Part shown: positions 1-9,877 of the stretch, piece after piece
Layout of the letters: each line of letters starts with the position of its first letter
Position numbering within the stretch: position 1 is the stretch's first letter
Source of the DNA: Deinococcus radiophilus
GTDB lineage: Bacteria; Deinococcota; Deinococci; Deinococcales; Deinococcaceae
Assembly: GCF_020889625.1 (NCBI RefSeq)
Contig: NZ_CP086380.1
Span: forward strand, 205,001-269,000
Direction of reading: 5' to 3'
Length of the DNA stretch: 64,000 bases
The notes under the pieces: model-generated
What the model saw: the letters and a program-made list of their open reading frames with translations, nothing else
The model's database searches: none
Told to the model about the DNA's origin: nothing
Made by a program: the position numbers and the translations under genes

Positions 1-606
1 GACGAGGTGCTGTTTGAATCGCTGCTCGCTCAGGAAGTTCAGACTGCAGTGGTACAGGCACTGCTAGAGCGTGTGCCAGAGGTGGTATGTGTCAGCATTC
101 GCGAACGTGGAGAGGGCTTTTATGCCCAGGCAGGCTACGCGGCGCTGGCCAGCCAGAGCGATCACAAGCGCGACCCTGCAACCATGAACGCGCTGTCACT
201 GAATGAAGTTCTCTCGCAACCCTCGCTCAAGCTGGCCCTGCGTCATCCAGAGCTTTCTCCTGCCGACTTGCTCGGCGAGTTACGGGCGCTGGGGCTGAGC
301 GGGTTTCACGCCACCCACAGCGGTGCGCCCTTTGTAGAAATGGCCGCCGCGGGCATCACCAAGGCGGCAGGTCTGGCCCAGCTGTGCGAATGCCTGGACG
401 TGCACCAGGCAGAGGTACTGGCCTTTGGAGATGCCCCCAATGATGCAGAAATGCTGGCCTGGGCCGGACATGGTGTGGCGATGGCCAATGCCCATCCTGA
501 GGCCAGGGCTGCTTGCTGGGCAGCGCAGGGGGGAGTAAATGCGCCGCCTGAGCGATACTTTCCCTTCTATATCGCAAGTCTGCCCAGGAAGCGCAGCAGC
601 TCATAG
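1..606 (+). CDS. HAD-superfamily (Cof-type) phosphatase, C-terminal part
   Basis: The reading frame is open from base 1, so the 5' end lies outside the window; the visible 200 or so residues are the C-terminal part. HAD motif III is visible as G-I-T-K-A-A-G-L and motif IV as G-D-A-P-N-D-A-E-M, the pattern of Cof/YbiV-like sugar or nucleotide phosphatases with a C2 cap. The nucleophile motif (DxD) would be upstream. The substrate cannot be told. Its last 40 bases overlap the end of the convergent alpha/beta hydrolase gene. Confidence 0.8.
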   Translation, partial: DEVLFESLLAQEVQTAVVQALLERVPEVVCVSIRERGEGFYAQAGYAALASQSDHKRDPATMNALSLNEVLSQPSLKLALRHPELSPADLLGELRALGLSGFHATHSGAPFVEMAAAGITKAAGLAQLCECLDVHQAEVLAFGDAPNDAEMLAWAGHGVAMANAHPEARAACWAAQGGVNAPPERYFPFYIASLPRKRSSS

Positions 607-1439
607 GTGAAGCGTCCTGGTTGGTCGCGCTGGGTCCAATGACCCGCGCCACCAAAGATCTGTAGTTCTGCTTCTGGAATCCGCTGGGCGGCCTCTTGCG
701 CGGAGGCGAGGGGCACACCCACATCACGGTCGCCGTGAACGAGCAGCACCGGAAGCTGTAACTCTGGCAGTCGCCCACGGAAGTCAGTTCTCAGGCCAGC
801 GGGTTGTATTTCGTCGCGCTGAAATTGCGCGAAGGCATGGGCAGTGGCGGGGTTGGTCAGTGCTTGTTGTACCTCGGCCACCAGCTGTGGAGTAAGGGCC
901 ACATGGTTATAAATAAAGGTGCTGAGTAGTGCCCGTACCAGCAGAGGAGAGCGGGCCAACCAAGTATGCGCGCCGCCTGTGCCGGTTGGCAGGCGGGCCA
1001 GGCCCACCGCCAGCTGGTGATAGGGCGACCATTGCGCCAGACCGTATGATCCCACCAGTACCAAGGCACGCACACTGGCCGGATGTTCCAGAGCTTGCGC
1101 CAAAGCCAGCGAACCACCCATAGAAATACCAACCAATACAGGGGACGAGAGCTTTAATTCCTCCAACAGTTGGGCCAGTGCTCGGCTCAAGTTGGGCCGG
1201 GTTGAGGGCCACGCCGCGGGCGGTGACTGCCCATAGCCTGGCATATCTGGGGCAATAACGCGGTAACCCGAGGCCAGTAATGTCGGAAGGACTTCCCCCC
1301 ACGACAGCCAAGCATGGTCGGTCCCACCCCCGTGCAGCAAGACCACAGGTTCACCTGTTGCAGGCCCACCAGTCAGAAGGCTAAGATGTGTGCCGTCCGG
1401 CAGGGTGTGCCATTCGCGCCGTAGCGGTAGCTCTGGCAT
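567..1439 (-). CDS. alpha/beta hydrolase
   Basis: A 290-residue cytoplasmic alpha/beta-fold hydrolase. The oxyanion-hole region VVLLHGGG is followed by the nucleophile elbow GISMGG (Ser about 106), and late acid and base residues sit in HGDRDVGVP and GAGHW, so the catalytic triad looks intact. I chose the ATG at 1439 rather than one 21 bases upstream because it overlaps the TGA of the preceding regulator gene by one base (TGATG), which suggests translational coupling. Family members include esterases, haloperoxidase-like enzymes and C-C bond hydrolases; the substrate is unknown. The pairing with a GbsR/MarR regulator suggests a regulated catabolic or detoxifying enzyme, which is inference. 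Confidence 0.85.
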   Translation of the reverse strand: MPELPLRREWHTLPDGTHLSLLTGGPATGEPVVLLHGGGTDHAWLSWGEVLPTLLASGYRVIAPDMPGYGQSPPAAWPSTRPNLSRALAQLLEELKLSSPVLVGISMGGSLALAQALEHPASVRALVLVGSYGLAQWSPYHQLAVGLARLPTGTGGAHTWLARSPLLVRALLSTFIYNHVALTPQLVAEVQQALTNPATAHAFAQFQRDEIQPAGLRTDFRGRLPELQLPVLLVHGDRDVGVPLASAQEAAQRIPEAELQIFGGAGHWTQRDQPGRFTYELLRFLGRLAI

Positions 1440-1882
1440 CAGGGCCGCCGCTCCTGCCACTCACGCAGCATTACAGGAAAGAGCTCTAGCCACAGCGCAT
1501 AAAAGTCGCGCATCTCTTCTAGTGCGGTAGGGTCGGCACCTTCGGGAAGGGTCTGTAAGCCTTCATCGGCCAGGCCGTGCAGGGTCTGTAACTTGCGGTT
1601 CCCCTGTTCGGTCAGGGCAGCCCAGGCGCCGGGTCGGGCCCGGTAACGTCCGGCCCGCTCGCCAGGATTGGGCACGTTCTCGCTGAGGCCCATCAGCTTG
1701 AGGTGCTGCAAGGCACCACTGATGGCAGCCCGGCTGACTTGTAACTGGCCCGCCAGCTCGGCTGGAGTGTGGCCAGTGGCAGGAGCCTGGAGCAGAGCAC
1801 CCAACACCCGTCCGGTCATCCTGGGCATCCCCAGCATTTCAAGCAGCATTCCGGCGCGCTCAACAAATTGAGAATTGGGCAT
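1439..1882 (-). CDS. GbsR/MarR-type transcriptional regulator
   Basis: A 147-residue winged helix-turn-helix protein. The segment from about residue 25 to 95 reads as a MarR/GbsR DNA-binding domain (HTPAELAGQLQVSRAAISGALQ, split here: HTPAELAGQL then QVSRAAISGALQ, then a wing), followed by a helical dimerisation tail. It is the first gene of a two-gene unit with the alpha/beta hydrolase, whose start overlaps its stop. It probably controls its own operon; the AT-rich stretch just upstream (about 1891-1925) would be the place for the operator. The ligand is unknown. Confidence 0.8.
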   Translation of the reverse strand: MPNSQFVERAGMLLEMLGMPRMTGRVLGALLQAPATGHTPAELAGQLQVSRAAISGALQHLKLMGLSENVPNPGERAGRYRARPGAWAALTEQGNRKLQTLHGLADEGLQTLPEGADPTALEEMRDFYALWLELFPVMLREWQERRP

Positions 1883-1990
1883 GCTGCCAGGTTAACAAAT
1901 TTCAGAAATCAGTGAAATTTAAGATCTGATCGATTCGTGCCACCTCAGGTCTTGGGGAGAATGAAATGCACCCCGGAGTAGAGTCGGGCT

Positions 1991-2007
1991 TTACGTTCTA
2001 GGCGTAA
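1991..2007. promoter_or_regulatory. RDRM-like palindrome upstream of uvrB
   Basis: TTACGTTCTAGGCGTAA is a 17-bp interrupted palindrome with half-sites TTACGT and GCGTAA around five central bases; one more T/A pair extends it on each side. Size, layout and half-sites match the Deinococcus radiation/desiccation response motif (TTATGT/TTACGT-N5-ACATAA/ACGTAA type), bound by the repressor DdrO; there is one departure (A to G) in the right half. It lies 56 bases before the uvrB start. uvrB is a known member of this regulon in other Deinococcus species. Confidence 0.7.
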
Positions 2008-2063
2008 ACTGGAGGGATGCCCGGCTGTTCCTTCGTTCTCTCTCTCGCTGCCGAGGAGGCCCC

Positions 2064-4099
<2,036 letters not shown>

Positions 4100-4103
<4 letters not shown>

Positions 4104-4363
4104 GGCAAGCGCAAAGAAACAGGTTGGCCGAAATCCGCGCCCGCCTTCAGGCCGCCCGCCCTGGTCCCTGGGAAGCCTGGGTAGAAGGGCCAGATGACGC
4201 AGGTGACAGCTTCATACGGATATGGGACGGTGAGCGGCCCGTAGACCTCTACCTTTCGGGAGATTCTGGCCTCGTCCCAGAGACAGATTATGAATTCATC
4301 GCCCATGCCAGAGCAGACATTGAGTTCCTGTTGGGCTTGCTGGAAGAGGGTGGACCCGAATAA
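4100..4363 (+). CDS. small hypothetical protein
   Basis: An 87-residue acidic protein whose ATG overlaps the uvrB stop (ATGA), so it is probably translated by coupling to uvrB. It starts with a basic helix ([18 protein letters not shown]), then PGPWEAW and ends with [20 protein letters not shown]. The PGPW plus FIAHARxDI layout recalls small proteins common in phages and actinobacteria whose function is not known. No catalytic motif or membrane segment is visible. Whether it takes part in repair is unknown; the link to uvrB is only positional. Confidence 0.6.
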
Positions 4364-4381
4364 AACCAGCTTTGGCATAGG

Positions 4382-4756
4382 TTACGGAATGTTACGGGGA
4401 GTGGTGTGCAGCAGCCAGGGCCAGGGCGCAGAACCCAGCACAAAGCCCAGAAAGCCTACCTGCGCCAGCAAATCAGCGCTCTGGGCGACCCCGAACCCTT
4501 GCGCTGCGCTGAAGTGCATATTGACAGCAACGTCGCTAAGCATGAGCAGCAGCGTCATCACCACGCCCTAGCGCGGACGCCACAGCAGCAGCGCGATAAT
4601 GAGTAGGTCAATAAAAGTGGGCGATGTCCAAAACGCATTTTCCAGTGTGGAAGCGTGGGTATAGGGCATCCAGCCGCCGAGCCACAGGTCACGGGCATGG
4701 TTCAGTGCGGCTCCGCCCAGGCAGATGACATACAACAGAATAAAAGTGCGGTACAT
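4382..4756 (-). pseudogene. small membrane protein interrupted by an amber codon
   Basis: From the ATG at 4756 the frame gives a 62-residue piece with hydrophobic segments (start, and IDLLIIALLLW) ending in WRPR and a TAG at 4568-4570. The same frame then stays open for 61 more codons (GVVMTLLLMLSDVAVN through GFLGFVLGSAPW) to a stop at 4382. Read through, the two pieces make one 124-codon, four-helix membrane protein; a TGG (Trp) changed to TAG explains the break. I recall similar proteins with an RPR-W-G junction, but this needs a search. Either a recent nonsense mutation, a sequencing error, or two small proteins. It lies directly after the damaged zinc-ribbon gene. Confidence 0.6.
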
Positions 4757-4782
4757 GGTTATCTGCCTTCTGAGCAGGAGAG

Positions 4783-4939
4783 CTAAGGTAGCACCGAGCG
4801 CAGCCAGCTGCCTTTGATATGGACCTCCGCTCCATTACGACACAACCCACAAAGCACCCCTTGCGTCTCCATACCGCAGAATCCGCATTTTTTCCTACTC
4901 CCGTTGCCCCTGGATGAATCGTTGCTTTTTACGATTCAT
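4783..4939 (-). pseudogene. zinc-ribbon small protein with a one-base frameshift
   Basis: Too short for usual gene finding. The frame ending at TAG 4783-4785 encodes two CxxC knuckles (C-G-F-C, eight residues, C-G-L-C) followed by RNGAEVHIKGSWLRSVLP, but has no start codon and opens at a TGA (4936-4938). The ATG at 4939 in the neighbouring frame encodes MNRKKQRFIQ and then hits TAG at 4895-4897. Dropping one G from the GGGG run (bases 4907-4910) joins both into a coherent 51-residue basic zinc-ribbon protein. Only 26 bases separate it from the membrane gene downstream, so the two look like an operon. It could be a natural pseudogene or a homopolymer error. Confidence 0.5.
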
Positions 4940-4941
4940 CC
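4912..4941. repeat. perfect inverted repeat spanning the zinc-ribbon start codon
   Basis: GGATGAATCGT and ACGATTCATCC form perfect 11-bp arms around an 8-base A/T-rich loop. On the minus strand the hairpin contains the ATG at 4939 and the first eight codons of the zinc-ribbon gene, so it could hide the start in the mRNA. No T-run follows, so it is not a standard terminator. Confidence 0.6.
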
Positions 4942-5086
4942 GGAACCCGTCTGAGCTCTAAAAGTCAAGGCTTCAGCGCAGGCCACTGCCTGTCCGTCTG
5001 CTTGAAGGTGGCACCGAACCGCAAACGGGGAGTGGGCATCAACGAAAGCCTTGCCAAAGCGGGGAAGGGGCCATCAGTCCAGAGGT

Positions 5087-5380
5087 TCAGACCACGATGC
5101 GCTTGAACTCTCCGTCGTCGCCACGGGCCGGCAACTGGCCGTAAGCCAACTCCTGCTCCACAACCTGCGCGGCGGCCTCGCCGTAATCGGTGGCGCTGCG
5201 TTCCTCGCCTTCGGTGGGCTGCACCACCACGTCAAAGCCGCGCATTTCACCGTCGGCGTCCTGGTGGCGCACTTCGATACGCAGCAGGCCGTCTTCCTGG
5301 CTGTGGTTTAGGCTCAGGCCATCGCGGGGGGCTTTGGTGTAGGCGGCGTCAAAGGCTTGCTGAATTTCAGTCATGTTCAT
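5087..5380 (-). CDS. small conserved-looking hypothetical protein
   Basis: A 97-residue acidic soluble protein with no recognised motif. It begins with a helix (TEIQQAFDAAY), has a central beta-rich part (LRIEVRHQDADGEMRGFDVVVQ) and a helix ATDYGEAAAQVVEQELAYG. The ATG at 5380 follows GAGGGCC, a reasonable ribosome-binding site; a second ATG lies two codons on. Codon use is like its neighbours, which supports a real gene. I do not recognise the family and can propose no function. Confidence 0.65.
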   Translation of the reverse strand: MNMTEIQQAFDAAYTKAPRDGLSLNHSQEDGLLRIEVRHQDADGEMRGFDVVVQPTEGEERSATDYGEAAAQVVEQELAYGQLPARGDDGEFKRIVV

Positions 5381-5617
5381 GGCCCTCAGTTTGCGGCGTA
5401 GCCGGGGCGCGGGGGTGTGCCCCGATCTGAATCAATCTTTAGGGCATCAAGGAGATGTGATGTGTCCTTGACAAGCGGGGCAAAGACGTGCAGGGCAAAT
5501 TAAAAGCGGTGGATACAACCTAGAGTTTCGCCGCGCAGCGTCGCCCTTCTGCGCGGACCGTGGGAGATTCTCTGGAAAAGGGACAGCGCCGGAGAACCCA
5601 TCAGCCGCAAAACAAAC
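5381..5617. other. intergenic stretch without a recognised gene
   Basis: No coding sequence was found. It holds a GC-rich inverted repeat, CCGCGCAG at 5531-5538 and CTGCGCGG at 5549-5556, with a 10-base loop and no T-run. A TTGACA at 5468-5473 has no matching -10 at normal distance. A small RNA is possible, but I could not assign it to any family. Confidence 0.3.
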
Positions 5618-5646
5618 ATAAAAAACGCCGCCCTAAAGCGACGTTT
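5618..5646 (-). terminator. intrinsic terminator after tRNA-Ala
   Basis: Read on the minus strand: AACGTCGC, loop TTTAGG, GCGGCGTT, then a T-run. The stem has eight pairs including one G-U. It lies 13 bases after the tRNA 3' end. Confidence 0.8.
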
Positions 5647-5658
5647 CTTATTTGATCT

Positions 5659-5733
<75 letters not shown>

Positions 5734-5746
5734 TCAGCGCTGAAGA

Positions 5747-5776
5747 AGCTTAGCATGCCCAGCGGAGATTTGGCAA
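5747..5776 (-). promoter_or_regulatory. promoter of tRNA-Ala
   Basis: Minus strand: -35 TTGCCA (5776-5771), 18-base spacer, -10 TAAGCT (5752-5747), 13 bases before the tRNA 5' end. Confidence 0.6.
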
Positions 5777-5818
5777 GCCCTGGCGTGGTGGCACGGGCCA
5801 AGGGCGGACGCTGTCCGT

Positions 5819-5824
5819 TACTCT
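5819..5824 (+). promoter_or_regulatory. -10 box, leaderless mnmE transcript
   Basis: TACTCT ends 7 bases before the mnmE ATG and no ribosome-binding site lies between, so transcription would start at or next to the start codon. Confidence 0.5.
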
Positions 5825-5831
5825 GAGCGCT

Positions 5832-7163
5832 ATGACGCGCATCAGCTCCCGTTCGGGTTTATCGGATACCATCGCTGCTGTGGCCACTGCGCCGGGTCAC
5901 GCGGGGGTGGGCGTGGTGCGAGTGAGCGGCCCGGAGGCGCTTGCGATTGCTGATGCGCTGTTTGCGGGGCGGCGGCGGCCCAGTCAGACGCCGGGTGGAC
6001 GGTTCCTCTTTGGTGGGCTGCTGGGTGCGGGCGGCGAGCGGCTCGACGAAGGACTGTGCCTGGTGTTCCGCGCTCCACATTCCTATACCGGAGAGGACGT
6101 GGCCGAGTTTCAGACACACGGCAGCCCGGCAGTGCTGGGCGAGGTGCTGACGCGGGCGCTGGAGCTGGGCGCCCGCACCGCCCGCCCCGGCGAATTCACT
6201 TTGCGGGCGTATCTGGCGGGCCGACTGGATCTGACGCAGGCCGAAGCGGTGCTGAACCTGGTCGAAGCCGACACCGAAACGGCCCGCAAGCAGGCCACGC
6301 TGGGCCTGTCCGGGGCGCTGGGCGAGCGGGTAGACGCGGTGGCCCGTGACCTGACCCTGACCCTCTCCAGCATCGCTGCCCTGCTGGATTATCCGGATGA
6401 AGGCGTACCCGAAGAGGAGCGCCAGACTCCACTGGCCCGCGCCGAAACCGAGCTGGAAGCGCTGCTGGGGACTGCTCACGCGGGCCGGGTCGCCAATCAA
6501 GGAGCCCGCATCGCCCTGATCGGTGCCCCCAACGCGGGTAAATCCAGCCTGCTGAACGCCCTGCTGGGCTACGAGCGGTCCATCGTGACGCCGATTGCGG
6601 GAACCACTCGGGACTATCTGGAAGCGGGCCTATCGCTGGCCGGAGTGCCGGTCACGCTGGTGGACACCGCCGGGCTGCGGGATACCGAAGACATCGTGGA
6701 AGCTGCCGGAGTGCAGCAGGCCGTTCGCCTCGCCGGGGGCGCGGACGTGGTGATTACCCTGAGTGACGGCTCACAGCCGCGAGAAGCATTGCCGCTGGAA
6801 CTGCCGCCGACCACCCGCGCCATTCACCTCCGGACCAAGGCCGATCTGCCTGCAGCCTGGACTGATCCGGAGGTCCTGGAGGTAAGCGCCGCGACGGGAG
6901 CGGGCCTGCCCGAACTGCGCGAACGCCTGGGCACCGAGCTGTTGGGCGATGTGTCACGCAGTGAGGCGTGGCTGGGCAGCGAGCGTCAGGCGGACGCGGC
7001 CAGGCGGGCACTGGAGCATGTGCGCCTGGCCCGCCAATTGCCCGACGACTTGGCGAGTATTGAACTGGAAGAGGCGCTGCTGGCGCTGGCCGAATTGACC
7101 GGGCGCGACGTTCAGGATGACGTGGTGGACGCAGTCTTTCGTAATTTCTGCGTGGGGAAATAG
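5832..7163 (+). CDS. mnmE: tRNA modification GTPase MnmE (TrmE)
   Basis: With MnmG (not in this window) it installs the aminomethyl-type group at C5 of the wobble uridine in some tRNAs. The 443 residues are usual for the family. The N-terminal tetrahydrofolate-binding domain starts [23 protein letters not shown]; the GTPase domain is inserted in the helical domain with G1 GAPNAGKS (about 231-238), G2 AGTTRDY and G3 DTAGLRDT; the C-terminus ends in FCVGK, the variant of the FC(I/V)GK motif whose Cys is needed for modification. The start lies 7 bases after a -10 box. tRNA-Ala lies upstream on the other strand. Confidence 0.97.
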   Translation: MTRISSRSGLSDTIAAVATAPGHAGVGVVRVSGPEALAIADALFAGRRRPSQTPGGRFLFGGLLGAGGERLDEGLCLVFRAPHSYTGEDVAEFQTHGSPAVLGEVLTRALELGARTARPGEFTLRAYLAGRLDLTQAEAVLNLVEADTETARKQATLGLSGALGERVDAVARDLTLTLSSIAALLDYPDEGVPEEERQTPLARAETELEALLGTAHAGRVANQGARIALIGAPNAGKSSLLNALLGYERSIVTPIAGTTRDYLEAGLSLAGVPVTLVDTAGLRDTEDIVEAAGVQQAVRLAGGADVVITLSDGSQPREALPLELPPTTRAIHLRTKADLPAAWTDPEVLEVSAATGAGLPELRERLGTELLGDVSRSEAWLGSERQADAARRALEHVRLARQLPDDLASIELEEALLALAELTGRDVQDDVVDAVFRNFCVGK

Positions 7164-7246
7164 CGACAAGGTCTCTGATGTTCAGGCTCCACTGAACCAT
7201 CATGCCTAACTCATCCTCTGGCTAGAGACACTTGATAGATTGAAAT

Positions 7247-8509
7247 ATGTACAAAGTCACATATGGTGTGATCCTGACGGTGGCCCTATTGGGAGCTTCA
7301 GCGCTGGCCGGTGGCGAGCAGCAGTTGGCCGTCTCAGATCCAGCTGCGCCTTCCGGTTCCACACAGATGGTGAGTATTCCGGCCTTGCCACTGACTGGCC
7401 CTGGCCTGACCCTGCCACGAGCTGCTTCGGTGGCCCATGCTCTGGAAACAGTAGACACGACCCTGACCCTGGGTGATTTTCAGAGTCCGGCGCAGTGGAC
7501 CTACCCATCCCAGGCTGCTGATCCTGTGCCGGCGGTTCTGCTGATTCACGGTTCCAGCCCCGCTGATATGGACTTCACCTATACCGACCCACAGGGCAAG
7601 CCCATTTCCAGCATTTTTAAGGATATTTCTCAGGCCCTGGGTGAAGGCGGCGTAGCCAGCTTGCGCTACAACAAGCGCTACGTGAGTGGACCTGGACAGG
7701 TGAACTATGAGCGCTTTTACGGTGAGGCTGACCTGCACACCTTCCTGGCCGATGCCCAGACGGCGCTGGACGCGATGCGGAAGAATCCACGTATAGATCC
7801 GGAGCGGATTTACATCTATGGCTGGAGCGAAGGCAGTACGGTGGCCACCGAACTGGTCCGCCGTAACCCGGATGTGGCAGGCCTGATCGTGCAGGGGCCG
7901 GTGACGCTGGACTGGGATGACCTGTTTGAAGCCCAGTTGACCGATGTGCAGTTGCCCTATTTGCGTCAGGTTGCCCCTGACGGCCTGACCGAGCAGAACT
8001 TGGCCAGTGTCCTGAGCGCTCCTGGAGGCGGCCTGGTGGCCCGGAATGCAGCGTCTTTCACGTTAGATCCCAGCAGCTTCGCGGGGGGTGCCCCCAAGCT
8101 GAACCCAGTCTTTGATCAGGGGGGCGACGGAGTCGTAGATCTGGAGGGAGACTATCTCACGGGAGTGCGGAATGCATTGGCCGAACAGATCAACTCACCG
8201 CAGGGTTTTCTGAACATCTACAGTCCGGCGCGGGCCCTACCCAGTGTGACCGATCAGGCGCCTCATCTGAAAGTGCCTGTTCTGATCTTGCAAGGTGAGA
8301 ACGACGCCAACACGCCCCGCCAGTACCTGACCCGCCTGACCGACGCTCTGACTAGCGCAGATGTCCCAACCACGGTGCGTATCTACCCTGGTCTGGGTCA
8401 TAGCCTTGGCCCGGCTGACAGCATGATTACAGACGACTTTGCGCCGATCGCACAGGAGCCGCTGAGTGACTTGGTGGAGTGGGTCAGGGACCAGTCCGGG
8501 CTGGAATAA
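7247..8509 (+). CDS. secreted alpha/beta hydrolase
   Basis: A 420-residue protein with an N-terminal signal peptide (MYKVTYGVILTVALLGASALAGG). The hydrolase domain begins at about residue 95 with VPAVLLIHGSSPAD; the nucleophile elbow is IYGWSEGSTVA (Ser about 196); the acid is in LQGENDANTP and the histidine in GLGHSLGP. It resembles the S9/dienelactone-hydrolase-like extracellular esterases or peptidases. A possible -10 TAGATT ends 5 bases before the ATG. It stands alone between mnmE and the convergent YigZ gene; the substrate is unknown. Confidence 0.85.
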   Translation: MYKVTYGVILTVALLGASALAGGEQQLAVSDPAAPSGSTQMVSIPALPLTGPGLTLPRAASVAHALETVDTTLTLGDFQSPAQWTYPSQAADPVPAVLLIHGSSPADMDFTYTDPQGKPISSIFKDISQALGEGGVASLRYNKRYVSGPGQVNYERFYGEADLHTFLADAQTALDAMRKNPRIDPERIYIYGWSEGSTVATELVRRNPDVAGLIVQGPVTLDWDDLFEAQLTDVQLPYLRQVAPDGLTEQNLASVLSAPGGGLVARNAASFTLDPSSFAGGAPKLNPVFDQGGDGVVDLEGDYLTGVRNALAEQINSPQGFLNIYSPARALPSVTDQAPHLKVPVLILQGENDANTPRQYLTRLTDALTSADVPTTVRIYPGLGHSLGPADSMITDDFAPIAQEPLSDLVEWVRDQSGLE

Positions 8510-8533
8510 GGTGGGAGGCTGGCTGGCGCAAGC

Positions 8534-9172
8534 TTACCGCTCTGTGTCCGCCAGCCCCAGCACTGCCAGCTCGCCGTTGCCACGCATCGCGTCTTCAAAG
8601 GCCTGCGTGAACCCTTCTTGGTCCTCTGGGTAGACCTGCACGGGCAGGGTCACGCCGCTAGGGGTGTACTCCTCTTCACCCTTGGTGACGTCCCAGGTGT
8701 CCAGCAGATGATACAACGCTCCCTGGTCAGCGAAGCCTATGCTGAGGCGCAGTTGCCACCGAGGGCGCACCTCAAAGCGGGGGGCGGTCCGCAGGCACTC
8801 CGCTGCCGCCCCACCGTAGGCCCGGACCAGCCCACCCGTGCCCAGCTTGACCCCGCCGTAGTAGCGAACCACGATCACCATTACGTGCTGAACGCCCTGG
8901 CCCTCAATGGCCCGCAGGATCGGTGCGCCCGCCGTGCCGCCGGGTTCTCCGTCGTCGTTGAAGCGGTACAGCTCCCCAATCCGGTAGGCCCAGCAGTGAT
9001 GGGTGGCATCCGGGTATTTGGCCCGCAGCTCGGCCAGGTAGGCCAGGGCCTCTTCGGGGGTGTCGGCGCGGCGGGCATAGGCCAAGAATTCACTGTTCTG
9101 GGCGACCTCGGCGTGCCGATAGGGCTGGGCCAGCGTGGTAAATGGCGCTGGAAGCGCGGGACCCTCAGTCAC
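8534..9172 (-). CDS. YigZ/IMPACT family protein
   Basis: A 212-residue member of the UPF0029/IMPACT family, with the N-terminal impact domain and a C-terminal DUF1949-type ferredoxin-like domain. Diagnostic strings are [14 protein letters not shown] and [20 protein letters not shown]. Eukaryotic IMPACT inhibits Gcn2; the bacterial role is not settled. The start is a GTG (9172) that overlaps the TGA of the Nudix gene (GTGA), so both genes form one unit with coupled translation. Confidence 0.9.
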   Translation of the reverse strand: MTEGPALPAPFTTLAQPYRHAEVAQNSEFLAYARRADTPEEALAYLAELRAKYPDATHHCWAYRIGELYRFNDDGEPGGTAGAPILRAIEGQGVQHVMVIVVRYYGGVKLGTGGLVRAYGGAAAECLRTAPRFEVRPRWQLRLSIGFADQGALYHLLDTWDVTKGEEEYTPSGVTLPVQVYPEDQEGFTQAFEDAMRGNGELAVLGLADTER

Positions 9173-9762
9173 AGCAATCCTCGGCGTTGCAGCTCGGCGC
9201 GGGCCTGATACAGCACCAGAGCGCTGCTGGCGTCGTGGATCTCACCGCGTTCCAGCAGGTCGTATGCCTCCGTCAGCGGCAGACAGAAGCGCTCAATCGT
9301 TTCGGTGTCCTCATGGTGCATCTCGCCCAGGGTCACGCCCAGAGCCAGCGCCGCATAGAAGGTGACCCCGCTGATGCTGGGCTGCGGATAAAAACCCGGC
9401 AGCGCCACCCATTCTGTCGCCTGCCCGCCGACTTCCTCGCCCAGCTCGCGTACTGCGGCGTCCAGCGGCTCCTCACCGCGTTCAATGCCCCCAGCCACCA
9501 CCTCAGTGATGGTGGCCCGCAGCGGGTAACGGTACTGCCGGATCAGCACGGCCTCGCCCGCCGCAGTGATAGGCAAGACAAAGACGGCCCGTGGCCCTCG
9601 GCGGCGGTACTGATAGTCGGTCTGCACGCCGCCCGGCAACTGCACACGATCTTCCCACACGGGACGAATCCCCGTGATCAGCTGGCGACTGCTCAGGGTC
9701 TGCCAGGGCTGCTCGTCGTCCTCGGTGAGGCGCGCCCAATTGGGGTGGGGCTGAAAAGGCAT
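9169..9762 (-). CDS. Nudix hydrolase, ADP-ribose pyrophosphatase-like
   Basis: A 197-residue Nudix protein. The Nudix box runs from [14 protein letters not shown] to RELGEEVGG with the metal-binding RExxEE and the trailing G; the 'YPQP' found shortly after (GFYPQPSIS) and the upstream QYRYPLR match ADP-ribose pyrophosphatase/NudF-like enzymes that cleave nucleoside diphosphate sugars. A -10-like TAGCCT lies 6 bases before the ATG at 9762, suggesting a leaderless mRNA. The YigZ gene follows with overlapping stop and start. Deinococcus genomes carry many Nudix enzymes; the exact substrate cannot be read from sequence. Confidence 0.9.
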   Translation of the reverse strand: MPFQPHPNWARLTEDDEQPWQTLSSRQLITGIRPVWEDRVQLPGGVQTDYQYRRRGPRAVFVLPITAAGEAVLIRQYRYPLRATITEVVAGGIERGEEPLDAAVRELGEEVGGQATEWVALPGFYPQPSISGVTFYAALALGVTLGEMHHEDTETIERFCLPLTEAYDLLERGEIHDASSALVLYQARAELQRRGLL

Positions 9763-9877
9763 GGACTCAGGCTAGCAGCTTGAGGTTGCCGCCGCAGAGC
9801 ATTTGCCTTGCTTAGCGCTCTGCGGCGGCAACCATGGGCCGCCCCGTGGTCGATACTCGTGTCCGCTCGCGGGGCAA

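Noticed and set aside
5468..5496. TTGACA in the 5381-5617 gap as a promoter
   Set aside because: The bases at 16 to 18 positions downstream (around CAGGGC) do not resemble a -10 box.
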